The translations under genes were made by a program, and so were the position numbers. From Stomoxys calcitrans (taxonomy: Eukaryota > Arthropoda > Insecta > Diptera > Muscidae): a stretch of 64,000 nt of DNA. Under the pieces are notes generated by a model, which saw only the letters and a list, made by a program, of their open reading frames with translations, was not told the DNA's origin and made no database searches. Of this stretch, positions 46,688-59,221 are shown piece after piece (positions within the stretch are counted from its first letter, which is position 1; every line of letters starts with the position of its first letter). The DNA is taken from contig NC_081552.1 in the NCBI RefSeq assembly GCF_963082655.1, positions 126,761,494 to 126,825,493 of the forward strand. The letters are read 5' to 3'.

Positions 46688-47998
46688 TTTTATACCCTCC
46701 ACCATAGGATGGGGGTATACTAATTTCGTCATTCTGTTTGTAACTACTCGAAATATTCGTCTGAGACCCCATAAAGTATATATATTCTTGATCGTCGCGA
46801 CATTTTATGTCGATCTAGCCATGTCCGTCCGTCTGTCCGTCCGTCCGTCTGTCCGTCCGTCCGTCTGTCCGTCCGTCCGTTGGTCTGTCGAAAGCACGCT
46901 ATCTTCCGAAAGAGTAAAGCTAGCCGCTTGAAATTTTGCACAAATACTTCTTACTAGTGTAGGTCGGTTAGTATTGTAAATGGGCTACGTCGGTCCATGT
47001 TTTGATATAGCTGCCATATAAACCGATCTTGGGTCTTGACTTCTTGAGCCTCTAGAGTGCGCAATTCTTATCCGATTGGAATGAAAATTTGCACTACGTG
47101 TTTTTTATGATATCCAACAACTGTGCCAAGTATGGTTCATATCGGTTCATAACCTGATATAGCTGTCATATAAACCGATCTTGGGTCTTGACTTCTTAAG
47201 CCTCTAAAGGGCGCAATTCTTATACGATTTCAATGAATTTTTGCACGAAGTGTTTTGTTATGATATCCAATAACTGTGTTAAGTATAGTTCAAATCGGTT
47301 CATAACCTGATATAGCTCCCATATAAACCGATCTTGGGTCTTGACCTTTTGAGCCTCTATAGGGAGCAATTCTAATCCGATTTGAATGAATTTTTGCACG
47401 AAGTATTTTGTTATGATATCCAACAACTGTGCCAAGTATAGTTCAAATCGGTCTATAACCTGATACGGCTGTCATATAAACCGATCTAGGGTATTGACTT
47501 CTTGAGCCTCTAGAGGGCGCAATTCTTATCCGATTTGAATGAATTTTTGCACAAAGTATTTTGTTATGATATCCAACAACTGCGCTCAATAAGGTATAAA
47601 TCGGTTAATAACCTGATATAGCTGCCATATAAACCTATCTGGGATCTTGACTTCTTGAGCCTCTAGAGGTCGCAATTATTATCCGATTTGCCTGAAATTT
47701 TGTACGACTGATCCTCTCATGACCAGCAACATACGTGTTTATTACGGTCTGAATCGGTCTATAGCCTGATACAGCTCCCATATAAATTGATCTCTCTATT
47801 TTACTTCTTAAGCCCCCAAAGGGCGCAATTCTTATTCGAAGTGGCTGACATTTTACACTGGTCCCCAACATATAATTTAATTGTGGTCCAAACCGGACCA
47901 TATCTTGATATCGTTCTGACACCAGAGCAAATCTGCGATCCATGATGGAGGGTATATAAGATTCGGCCCGGCCGAACATAGCACGCTTTTACTTGTTT
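46688..47998 (-). mobile_element. Mini-me/DINE-like element, minus orientation, copy 5 (both ends present)
   Basis: Tail tataccctccaccataggatgggggtatac, TA tract and core, a long (GTCC/GTCT) run at 46823-46885, six ~150-bp units, a shortened head region (gagcaaatctgcgatccatgatggagggtatataag), palindrome ttcggcccggccgaa and acttgttt. Faces copy 4. Confidence 0.85.
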
Positions 47999-48764
47999 CC
48001 ACCTAACCTTATATATTGTTAATGATCATATTCCAAAGAAGAGGCGACAGAATATCTCATGCAGGTCCCATATTGCTACATCTACAGATCCCAAGCCTGC
48101 CATAGGGCATATTTTAAAAAGTAAATTATTAATAAATTTCCTTACGGTAGTGTTGATGACTAGAAACTCCAGCTCCCTGATGATTGACGTCGGTTTTACT
48201 CTATTGAAACGCCTTCAATGAGAGAACCTTTTATGAACCTTGCTGTTGTTGTTGTAATGTTATCTGCTTTATCTTTCGTCTGACATGCCATCAAAAATTT
48301 ACCCCACGAAGCACTTAGTCTTTGCGTTGATTGATGTAACATTAAATTCTTTTGTTGCAATCCGGTATGAAGCCTCGAAAGGCTAACATATACCCAAGCT
48401 ATGAGGCGTTGCCAATTGCTAAGAAAAAGTGTTATCCGAGCGGAGTGTTGGTAAAAGAAGAAGGCAAAGTAGATTTATAAAGCATGGTAGATCATATTGC
48501 ATCTAGAATCATAAAATCATATCTAAAATTGTTCAAAAATATAAAAACTGGCGAAATGGGGGAGACTTTAGTTTCAATCTACAAATGAGCCTGCGGCAGA
48601 ATGGCCGCCATCCCACCCATGACATCTACAGTGATCATAAAATTCAATCGAAAGACGTTCATAATTTATTTATTCAAATTTTTCAAATATTCAAATTATT
48701 TATTTCAATATTAGAGAGAAATGATTTTAACTCTCGCAAAAAAGCATATTAATCTTCTTCTTCT
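47999..48764. other. Unclassified DNA
   Basis: No repeat shared with the rest of this window and no gene. A gttgttgttgtaat run at 48246 and AT-rich DNA near 48660-48720. Confidence 0.35.
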
Positions 48765-49892
48765 TAGATATATAAAAATCAATTTGTGTTTGTTTGTAGG
48801 TTTGTTTGTTTCTGTGTTCCTTATAGACTCAAAAACGGCTGAACCGATTTTCTTGAAATTTTCACTGGTGGTGGATAATGATCCCGTGGTGAAAATAGGA
48901 TACTACAATTTTTGATATCTGAAGGGGGAAATATATATATATAGACAAATCTGTACAATATGGGACATAAATGAAAGGTATCATAGAGTAGAAAACGTAA
49001 CTGATATTCAATGGTCGGATCAAGTGTTAGGAGGACCACCCAACCCACAAAACACCCCAAAATCGGACTTATTTACCGACCATGCCAATATTGGACTCAA
49101 ATGAAAGATATTTTCGAGTAAAATACGAATCTGATATCCAAATTTGGGACAAAGTTTCTGGGGGTCCATCCCTTCCCCAAAACACCCCCCAAACAGGACT
49201 TATTGGGACTACTGCCCATGGCAGTATGGGGCTTAAATAAAAGGTATCTGAGGGGCCGCCCATCCCCGAGAACATCCCCTAAAGAAGACAAATTTACGGT
49301 CATAGCAATATGGGGCTCAAATGAAAGATCTTTGGAAGTAAAGCACGAATCTGATATCAATGACACCACCCAAATAGGAAGTATTTGCTGACCATTGCAA
49401 TATGTGGCTCAAATGGAAGGTGTTTGGGATTAGAAAACGAATTTGATAACCAATTTGGGGCCATGAATTTAGGGGACGCCTCATCCTGTTGATTCCCCTC
49501 AAAACCAATGGCAATATGGAGTTTAGATAAATGGTATTGGAGAAAAGAGCACGATGCTGATATTTTTTCAGGGCCAAGAGTCTGGGGGACCACCTCACCC
49601 CCGAAAACAACCCCTAATTCACACATCATGAGAATATCGGGCTGAAATAAAGTATTTTAAGAATGTAGTACACCTTACGCCCAAACTAAAATTATTAGAT
49701 CAATAAAGATCATATTTGATTCAGATAAAGGCACTTATATCGTTAAACAGATTGTCAAGCGATATACTTTTTTCATATCTGGTATTTCACTAAAAGCTCT
49801 TTAATTGTCGAAAATAAATATTCCAAGGAAAATTTTGTTCCTTATAAAATAAAAGAAGGCGCAGAGGAGCGGGCCCGGTCCTGATAGTTTTA
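48765..49892 (-). repeat. F1 interspersed repeat, minus orientation, copy E (shortened)
   Basis: Left end is the reversed tail (aatttgtgtttgtttgtagg, cttatagactcaaaaacggctgaaccgattttc); seven or eight units with caatatggggctcaaatgaaa follow; the right end is the reversed head (aagaaggcgcagaggagcgggccc). About 1.1 kb against 2.1 kb for copy D. Confidence 0.8.
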
Positions 49893-51015
49893 AATAAATA
49901 AAATATATCCATTAAAGCTTTTAAAGATAATAATGAAGACCAAATTTTGAGGGACCTCGGCGGATGTTTTCAGATGGGTTTTTAACAATCCAAATCACAT
50001 TTCGAGCATATGTTCAAACTTTAATAATTACGGTTGACAAATGACAACATTATTACAAATAAGCCAAAATTTTACGAACATATATATGGGAGCTATATCT
50101 AAATCTGAACCGATTTTGAGCAAACTTCTCAGATATGGTGGTCGTAGTCGTGGAAAGTGCTGTGCAAATTTAAGCACGATTGGTCAATCAATGCGCTTGC
50201 AGTGGCTCATGGAGTGAAAATAGGTCGATTTACTTATATGACGACTATATGTAAACCTAAGCCGATTTCTTTGAAATTCACCATAAATGTCGAGAGTTTA
50301 AAAAAGAATCCTTTCTGCCAAATTTTGAGAGAAACGGTTAATAAATGAGCACTTTATTGCAATATTTCTCAAAATCGGAGGAACATACATATGGGAGCTA
50401 TATCTAAATCTGAAACGATTTCGAGCAAACTTCTCAAATTTTGGCAAGATATATATATGTGAGAACTATATATAAATCTGAACCGATTTCGACCGAACTT
50501 TATAGATATTGTGGAAGTCGTCGGGGAAAGGGTCGTACAAAATTATTGGACGATTGGTCGATAAATGCGCTTGCAGTGGCTCTAGGAGTAACTAAATTTG
50601 GACCGAATTCTATGAAATTCACTTGTAATGTCGAGAGTCTAGGAAAAATCCTTCCTAACAAATTTCAAGAGAATCTGTTAACAAATGATCATTTTATTGC
50701 AGTATTACTGCAAATCAGACTAACATATATATGGGAGCTGTATCCAAATCTGAACCGATTTTTTCCCATTTCAATAGGCTTCGTCTGTAGGCCGAAAAGC
50801 ATGCCAGTACCAAATTTGAAGACGATAGGATGAAAATTGCGAACTGTGGTTTTAACACAAATTAACCTGGACAGACGGACAGACAGAAGGACATAGCTAA
50901 ATCGAATCAGAAAGTGATTCTGAGTCGATCGGCATACATATCAATGGGTCTATCTCTCTTCCTTTTGGATGTTACAAACAAATTCACTAAGTTATAATAC
51001 CCTGTACCACAGTAA
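49893..51015 (+). mobile_element. Mini-me-like element of subfamily 4, head-truncated
   Basis: Units with tatatatgggagctatatctaaatctgaaccgattt at about 50080, 50390, 50450 and 50725, separated by ataaatgagcactttattgc-type text; tail gacggacagacagaaggacatagctaaatcgaatc, gagtcgatcggcatacatatc, gttacaaacaaattc and ttataataccctgtaccacag. No coding potential. Confidence 0.7.
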
Positions 51016-51028
51016 ACAGTACTAATAC

Positions 51029-52418
<1,390 letters not shown>

Positions 52419-53100
52419 ATATATACATATTGGGCGATATACATATATATCGCCCAGTTTTGACTTCTGGAGTCACAGCAAATGCATTTATTTACCCATC
52501 TTGCCAAAATTTTGCAAAACGTTTTCCTCGACGACTGCCACAGTATCTGAGAAGTTTGCTTGAAATCGGTTCACAGTTAGGTATAGCTCCCATGTATATG
52601 TTCGTCTGGTTTTGAGAAATATTGCAAGAAAATGCTCTGTTTTAAATGGATTCTTTCGAAATTTTGCTGGAAGGATTTTCTTATGACTCTGGATATTACT
52701 GGTGAATTTCACAGAAAACGGCTCAGATTTAGATATAGCTGTCATATATGTATATCAACTGATTTTCACACCAAGAGCTACCGCAAGTGCATTGTTTGAC
52801 CAATCTTGCCAAACAAATCTTTTCACAAAGCTTTCCTCGAAGACTACCACATTATCTGAGAAGTTTGCTTGAAATCGGCTCAGAATTAGATATAGCTCCT
52901 ATATATATGTTCGTCAGATTTTGGGCAATTTGCAATAATGTTGCCATTTGTCAACGGTAGTTATTACAGTTTGAACATATTGGCTCGCTGAAGTCCATCA
53001 AAATTGGTTCAGAATTGGATATAATTCCCAAATTGTACTTATAGGGTAGGTGTTGGTTATTATACAGTCGGCGCCGCCCGACTTTTGTCCTTCCTTACTG
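52419..53100 (-). mobile_element. Mini-me-like element of subfamily 4, minus orientation
   Basis: Units with gaagtttgcttgaaatcgg and tatagctcccatgtatatgttcg, near 52548, 52695 and 52865, mirror those at 49893-51015. The head at 53045-53095 is ttattatacagtcggcgccgcccgacttttgtcc, with the palindrome gtcggcgccgcccgac. Its tail side abuts the mariner, so the mariner lies within the element. Confidence 0.7.
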
Positions 53101-54298
53101 GTTGTGCATAACTTTGAAAAACAAGGGGTTTTTGTGTTCTATTTATAATAGAAACAAACTACCGAATGGTCTGCAGCCGAATGTATGAATTATTTCAAGA
53201 CCAAATAAATTTAGCGCAAGACATGTTTAAAAATGTTTCTGAGTACAATAAGCCGGGTTACTGGCTTCACTGCATGAACATAGGTCGGGGTAGAATCCGC
53301 AACCTTTTGTCAATCGAGCCTGTTGTGTCATATATGCATATGAACAAACTATCGAACCATAGTTTTAGCGTAGTCAATTTTGAAAGAAATTGATTTTTAC
53401 TTCTATCGACATAATTACCTTAATGTGCACCTCATCCCACTACGCCATGGAATGCCCTGAGCTTCTAAACGGTGCTTCATTTAATCCTAACTGACCTCAT
53501 TTAAAGGAGGACCAGCTGAAGTAAATCCCGAATTTAGCAAAGTGTAATAAAAGTGAATTACAGTCACAGCCAAGTTGGAGGGGGCATCAGAGGACAAGCG
53601 GCCATGCCGCATTTAATCGATATCCTTTTCACTTTTGCTCTTTTCCAAGGAAAAAAAAGAGACAAAACAAAAACAACGACAGTTGCTATTCATTGCCCAT
53701 GGGTATTGAGATAACGATAATTCGTGGCCAACTTCCGCAGTATTTACAGCGCAACGCATTTCAGTACATCTTATAGAACAGGACAAAGAGAAATTAAAAT
53801 TTGGTTTTTTCTTTGTTCTTTCTATTTTAGAAAGTTTTTAAAATGCTTTAGATGTGGCCTCAAAAACGAAGCAAGCTCTGTTTGGATAATTTGTCAGCCT
53901 TGTTCCGCTTGGCAGTCTGCTGTGAGTACAACAAGCTGAGTAGCATTTAACAAGGATAACAAGTTTGCTCATTAATCCTGATTATTTCAAAATGCGCAAC
54001 TTTATCGTTTCCTCCTGACAGCTTCCAGCTGTGTTGTGCTTTGTAGATGTGTGTGAGTTTATGTGCTTACCTCGCCCCAACCGTCCAGCTGTTTGTTTTT
54101 GTTCTTTTGACGAAGTTAGGGCGAGCGAGTGCGATTGTGTCTTCCTTCCTGCCGGCCTTTGCTATTGTCTGGTTAGATTGTACTCGGTATTTTTTTGTGA
54201 ATATCATATGGGCTATTCCATACAAAATCGTTGGGTCCTTTATATAAATACGAATTATATTTCAGCCTTAGCTTGGGAATTGTTTCTCATATGTTTAT
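53101..54298. other. About 1.2 kb unclassified, possibly low-copy DNA
   Basis: No repeat family of this window. Open frames up to 94 codons (54031-54315, Cys-rich, runs into the next repeat) show no domain. No promoter or splice structure that I can defend. Confidence 0.4.
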
Positions 54299-55176
54299 TA
54301 TACCCTCCAACATAGGAAGGGGTATTCTATATTCGTCATTTTGTCTGCAACTCATCGAAATATTCGTCTAAGACCCCATAAAGTATATATATTCTAGATC
54401 GTCCTGACATTTTAAGTCGATCTAACCATATCCGTCCGTCCGGCGATCTGACCGTCGAAAGCACGCTAACTCTCGAAGGAGTAAAGCTTGGTCTATATTT
54501 TGATCTTGGATTTTGAATTCTTGGACCAATAGAGAAATTTTGCATGTAATGTTTTGTTATGACGTGCAATATTTGTGCTAAGTACGGTTCAAATCGTTCC
54601 ATAACCTAATATAGCTGCCACATAGACCGATCTAGGATCTTGACTTCTTGAGCCTCTAGAGGGCGCAATTCCTCTCCGATTTGGCTGAAATTTTACATAA
54701 AGTATTTTGTTATGACCACCAACAACTGCGCCAAATATGGTTGAAATCGGTTAATAACCTGATATAGCTGCCAAATAAACCGATCTTGGATCTTTACTTC
54801 TTGAGCCTCTAGAGGGCGCAATTATTATCCGATTTGACTGAAATTTTGTACAACGACTTCTTCCATAACCTCCAATATACGCGTCAAATATTGTCTGAAG
54901 CTGTCTATAGCCTGATACAGCTCCCCTATAAACCGATATCCCTGTTTTACTTCTTGATCCCCTAAAGAACGCAAATTTTTATTCGATTTGGCTGAAATTT
55001 TACATAATGACTTCTAATATGGTCTCCAATATTCAATTCAATTAGCATAGCAATTCTGTTCTTTTATCCTTTGTTTGCCTAAAAAGAGATACCAGGAAAA
55101 GAACTCGTAAAATGCGATCCATGTTGAAGGGTATATAAGATTCGGCCCGGCCGAACTTAGCACGCTTTTACTTGTA
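54299..55176 (-). mobile_element. Mini-me/DINE-like element, minus orientation, copy 6 (diverged)
   Basis: Tail tataccctccaacataggaaggggtattc, TA tract and core (tatatattctagatcgtcctgac), short (GTCC) run at 54431-54441, three or four units, gataccaggaaaagaactcg, gttgaagggtatataag, palindrome ttcggcccggccgaa and acttgt. More changes than copies 2-5. Confidence 0.8.
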
Positions 55177-55339
55177 AAAACATTGACGCTGCCTCTTGAC
55201 TATTTTTTGGGTTTAGACTAAAATACATTGAAATCAATTTGAGAAATTTTGTTCGTTATTTGTTGTCACTATATTAATGCGTTGTACATTTTTTACTACG
55301 AGGTGGCATGCGATTTCATTCAGTGGCATTTAAAGTTGG

Positions 55340-56715
55340 AAGATTGGAGACGGAAATATATGTCCGATGTGTGGAAATATTTCAAAAAAGCGATGATTCA
55401 GCGCAGTGCAATATTTGCAAAAGAGTCATAGTGCGTTGAGGAGACTCAACAGGCGGTCTTATAAGATACCTTCTCATCCACAATATAAAACAAGTGTCGG
55501 CTTGAATCCATATCAGTTATAAAAAACCAAAACAAAACTCTAAGAAAGAAAGTCCAGATAGTATTAAACGTTTCCCATCGACACAAACAATGCCGCATTG
55601 AGTTTTTTAATTAGCTGTCGTAGATGGGTAGTTGGTCCGGACAATAACTAACAGTGCTTTTTTTCGTGAATAGTGAAAGCTCTACCCAAAAAGGCATGTC
55701 CTTGCCAAAAGCTGAACGTGATGTGAAGAATCAAATTCTGAAGTACTTCAAAAGTGTAAAAGATGGAATGATCAATGAAATAAAATTAGAAATTTCCAAC
55801 TATGGCAGATACTCGTAATGACGTAAATATCTTCTCAGACAACCAGGCAGACTAGGAACTACCTTACACATTCCTAGGAAACAGGAATCTGTGAGTATGC
55901 GTCTAGCGACAAGTAAGCTTAGTTTTCAGGACCAGACCCGAAGGACAACGAATGATAGATGGTAGCAAAGAGGGGTCTGTGAGCACTCCAAAACTATGAG
56001 GCCTATTGTAGATCTGAAGAGGTCTACCGCTTTGCTGTCATTGGCTAGAAAATACGTCTCAGTCAATGTGTATGTCATGACAGGTCACTCTCTAATTGGA
56101 AAACATGCTGACAGACTGAAGGTTGCCAGCAACGACTTTTGCAAAAGCTGTGAAGATATTGAAGAAGAAGAGATTATAGAAAACCTTCTGTGTATGTTTT
56201 TCCCGCACTAACAGTCAGAAGAAGTTCCACTTTAGGTTCTGATATCTTTGAGAACCTGTCTGAAACCTAGAAACGGCTTCTTTCTAATATCCCTATGGCC
56301 GTATTTTTTTGTTGGAAAAATGCCATACATATGGCAGTAAACGACATCCTTTACACAAAAAAGGAAAATTTGGTCTCAACTAGCGGAACTGAATTAAGTG
56401 AGGATAAAATATGCAAGTATTCTGATATCAATGGTAAGATTATACACTATGGGTTCTATAACGCGGGTTTAAATAATTCCATAAGTATATTTATTTTGAC
56501 GTCTTTAAGGACGCTGTTGTTCATGCAAGGAAAATCGTGGACATCTTTAAAAAAAGACCGCTAAAAAGCGACTGTTTGCAAAAATATGCGATGGAAGAGT
56601 TAACAAAGGAAGTGCACTTAATAATTGATGTCAAAACATGATGGAATAGCATGGAAGCAATGCTCCAACAGTTTTTAAAAGTGAAGAGTGCTACAATATT
56701 ATTAACACATTGATT
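55340..56715 (+). pseudogene. hAT-family transposase pseudogene, split by a LINE-A fragment
   Basis: BED-type zinc finger at about 55363-55490: SDVWKYFKK, then in the next frame SAQCNICKRVIVR, stop, GDSTGGLIRYLLIHN (Cys-x2-Cys with downstream His). Next block at 55692-55812: SLPKAERDVKNQILKYF and KDGMINEIK, the region before the first catalytic motif. After the LINE-A fragment, catalytic-core pieces at 56310-56370 (AIHMAVNDILYTKKE) and 56497-56700 (VVHARKIVDIFKKRPLKSD, LQKYAMEELTKEVHLIIDVKT, stop, WNSMEAML). The order matches hAT transposases, which use a BED finger to bind their ends and cut and paste with 8-bp duplications. Frameshifts, stops and the insertion make it dead. The C-terminal dimerisation region is not seen; LINE-B copy 2 starts at about 56715. 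Confidence 0.78.
55826..56265 (+). pseudogene. LINE-A 3' fragment nested in the hAT pseudogene
   Basis: Matches LINE-A from the end of RNase H (gactaggaactac, gaatctgtg) through SFARKYV-equivalent text to the C-terminal finger DFCKSCEDIEEEE (about 56137-56175), and ends near gagaacctgtctg. The open part 55996-56211 is 71 codons. Inactive. Confidence 0.8.
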
Positions 56716-56753
56716 AGTCAGGCAGTCTAAAACAGATGTCAGTCCCTGGGTTC

Positions 56754-58199
56754 TCAATCTAAACCCCCGCAATGGTATGAGCTGCTCTCATCCTCAATCC
56801 ATTCTCCCATCGCCTTAAGTCTTATAGCCGCAGTGGCTGCCTCAAAGTTAATCCATATCTCAATGAGTCGGTAATCTAGAATAGTCTCCAGTGCCCTAGT
56901 GGGCGTGGTCCTCATCGCTCCGCCTATGCCAAGACAACATGTTCTCTGAACCTGTTGTATGGTCCTTATGTTGCACTTTTTCTCTACAGCAGTCCACCAA
57001 ACTACTGAGGCGTAAGTAATTATTGGTCTAATCACGCTCCTGTAGAGCTAGTGGACTATCCTAGGATTCAGGCCCCATTTCGAGCCTACGGCCCGTCTAG
57101 AAAGTGCCCAACATCTGTGAGCCTTCTCTGTACGCTCCTGAATGTGACACTTCCAATTCAGTTTTCTGTCCAAGATCACACCTAAGTATTTGGCCTTGTC
57201 AGATATCAAAATCGTCTTATTGAGGAAACATGGTGCATTAGATTCGTCCACTTTCGCCTTCCTCGTGAACAGGCATATTTCAGTTTTCTCTGGGTTAACA
57301 TTGAGACCTCTGGGTCTAGCCCAGTTATATGCCATATGCAAGACCCTTTCGGCCCTTCCGCATAGCTCGTTCGGATCCTTACCTCTCAGAGGTATTATAA
57401 CATCGTCTGCGGGTTCAAATCCCTCCTCAGTCAGCATCCGTAATAGGTCATTTATGGTGGTCACCCATAGTAGTGGCGATAAAATGCCCCCTGTGGCGTG
57501 CCCTGTGCCACTTTCTCCCTTATTTTTTTGCCATTGGACACATAATTTATCCACCTGTTCCTTAGTTTATGGTTTATCCAGTCTCTAAGCACCGGGTCCA
57601 CCCGGTACTGCTCTAAGAATTAGTGTGTCGCTCCGCACATTGTTAACAGCCCCCTCGATGTCAATGCATACCGGCAGTGTGTACGTTTTGGCATCGAACG
57701 ATTCTTCTATTTTATGCACAACTTCGTGCAGGGCAGTCTCCACCGACCTTCCCTTGACATAGGCATGCTGTTTGCATTTGAGTAGTTCGCTGGATGTCAT
57801 ACTCTTTATCATGGTGTCCACAATAAGTTCCATGGTTTTGAGTAGAAAGGACGTAAGGCTTATGGCTCTGTAGGCCTTTGGTGTCGCATAACTTGCCCTT
57901 CCGGGCTTAGGTATAAACACCACCCTTGCCTCCTGCCAGCCTTTCGGAGTATATGAAAGTCCTAGGCACGCTGTGAAAATTTTCGCCAGACGAGGCGCCA
58001 GATAATCTGCCTCTTTCTGTAGTAACGCCGGAAATATCCTATCAGGTCTGGGTGACTTAAAAGGTTTGAAGCTCCTCAAGGATTCCACAAATTCCGTTAT
58101 TATAAACCTTCGATCAACGTCATTGTTCCAAGATTCCGGTGTCTCCGTGAGTCCTTTCGTATCCTGTGGAAAATGGGTTTTCATCAAAAGCCTCAACAT
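56754..58199 (-). pseudogene. LINE-B copy 2 reverse transcriptase
   Basis: From 58199: EFVESLRSFKPFKSPRPDRI, ARVVFIPKPGRASYATPKAY, AISLTSFLLKTMELIVD, KQHAYVKGRSVETALHEVV, VCIDIEGAVNNV (palm, first Asp), then after a break ATGGILSPLLWVTTINDLL at about 57505-57450, ADDVIIPLRGKDPNELC near 57410, GLNVNPEKTEICLFTRKAK, KAKYLGVILDRKLNWKCHIQ, and the thumb MIRPIITYASVVWWTAVEK (57035). Compared with copy 1 (GFEPVCYADDV), copy 2 reads GFEPADDV: nine bases are lost in frame, taking the Tyr of YADD. Frame changes between 57585 and 57554, and a stop near 57048. Not functional. Confidence 0.8.
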
Positions 58200-58226
58200 G
58201 TCCTCCGTTTTTGAGAGAAACTTTTT

Positions 58227-59166
58227 TTATCTTGGCACCGTCATTAACGCTACGACCTGTTCGCAGAAAAGCTTCCAGAAGGCACGTTTTTCCGCTCTTG
58301 TAATCTTATTGTATTCCTTGAGTCGTGTGTAATACACATCCCAATAAACTTCCGCTTTTTTACGACGTGCTCTGTTAAAAAGTCTGCGGACCTCTTTCCC
58401 AATATTGCGAATCTCCCCGATCATCCAGGGGTTTTTTTTGGGCTGATTTCCTTTCCCGGAGAGGACAACTATCTTCGAAAGATACCACCAGTGCAGTCGT
58501 AATCTTGTTGACATTCTCGTCAATCTCTTCTATGCTTGGACAATTTAAATTATCTTGCCCAAGTCTTCTTCTGAGTAGCCTTCCGAATTTTGTCCTGTTG
58601 GGCTTCAACGGAAGCTTATCGGATTCGGTGCTGGCCGTGCTATTCTAAACCTAGTGTAGCGATGGTCAGAGAAAGAGAGTTCCATGGAGACCTTCCAATC
58701 CTGAACTCCATCGATCAGATTTTTTAACAAAGGTAGCGGTGTTACCAATATTTAGTGTTATTAGGCTGTTAATATTCAAGAACTCTGCCAGGGCTTGGCT
58801 CCGCTTATTAATGTTGATGCTACCCCACGAAATGTGGTGAGAGTTCGCATCGCACCCTATTAGTACCTCGATTCCTGTCTGTTTTGCTTTCCTCACCAGC
58901 CGTTGCAGCTCCGACGTGGGTGGCGGTGTCGGAGAGCCGAAAGGCAGATAAAGTGATGCCAGGTATGATGCACCGTCTCCCTGTCTCACCACTGTTGCAT
59001 CCGACGTTGACAACTCTGGAGAAAATATATAATTCAATTTTCTATGACAAATAACGCAGGTCCTCGGACGAGTACCAGTGATAGCATAGAATAATTGGTA
59101 GTTGATATGGTTTAGTCCAGAGACTTTGTTCCGGTTCGTCCATTCCTCCTGAATTAAGGCAATCAC
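58227..59166 (-). pseudogene. LINE-B copy 2 endonuclease and linker to RT
   Basis: Endonuclease block 59166-58666: ALIQEEWTNRNKVSGL, then SDATVVRQGDGASYLASLYL, IGCDANSHHISWGSININ (conserved Asp/His motif) and LNIGNTATFV. The N-terminal Glu-containing motif lies at the very start (QEEW). After a break, 58608-58227 holds KPNRTKFGRLLRRRLGQ, CPLRERKSAQKKPL and WMIGEIRNIGKEVRRLF, a linker also seen in copy 1. The endonuclease would nick target DNA to prime reverse transcription. Interrupted by at least two frameshifts. Confidence 0.75.
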
Positions 59167-59221
59167 ATCAGAGTGCGTGTAGCAGTCTCGCTCCGGTGGA
59201 GGTTTATCTGGATAACCTCAA

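Noticed and set aside
46823..46885. GTCC/GTCT run as telomere-like or regulatory repeat
   Set aside because: It is the (GTCY)n tract at a fixed place in each mini-me-like element, next to the core and TA tract.
54031..54315. Cys-rich 94-codon frame as a small secreted protein
   Set aside because: No signal peptide with a clear cleavage region, no known domain, and its 3' end runs into a mini-me-like repeat.
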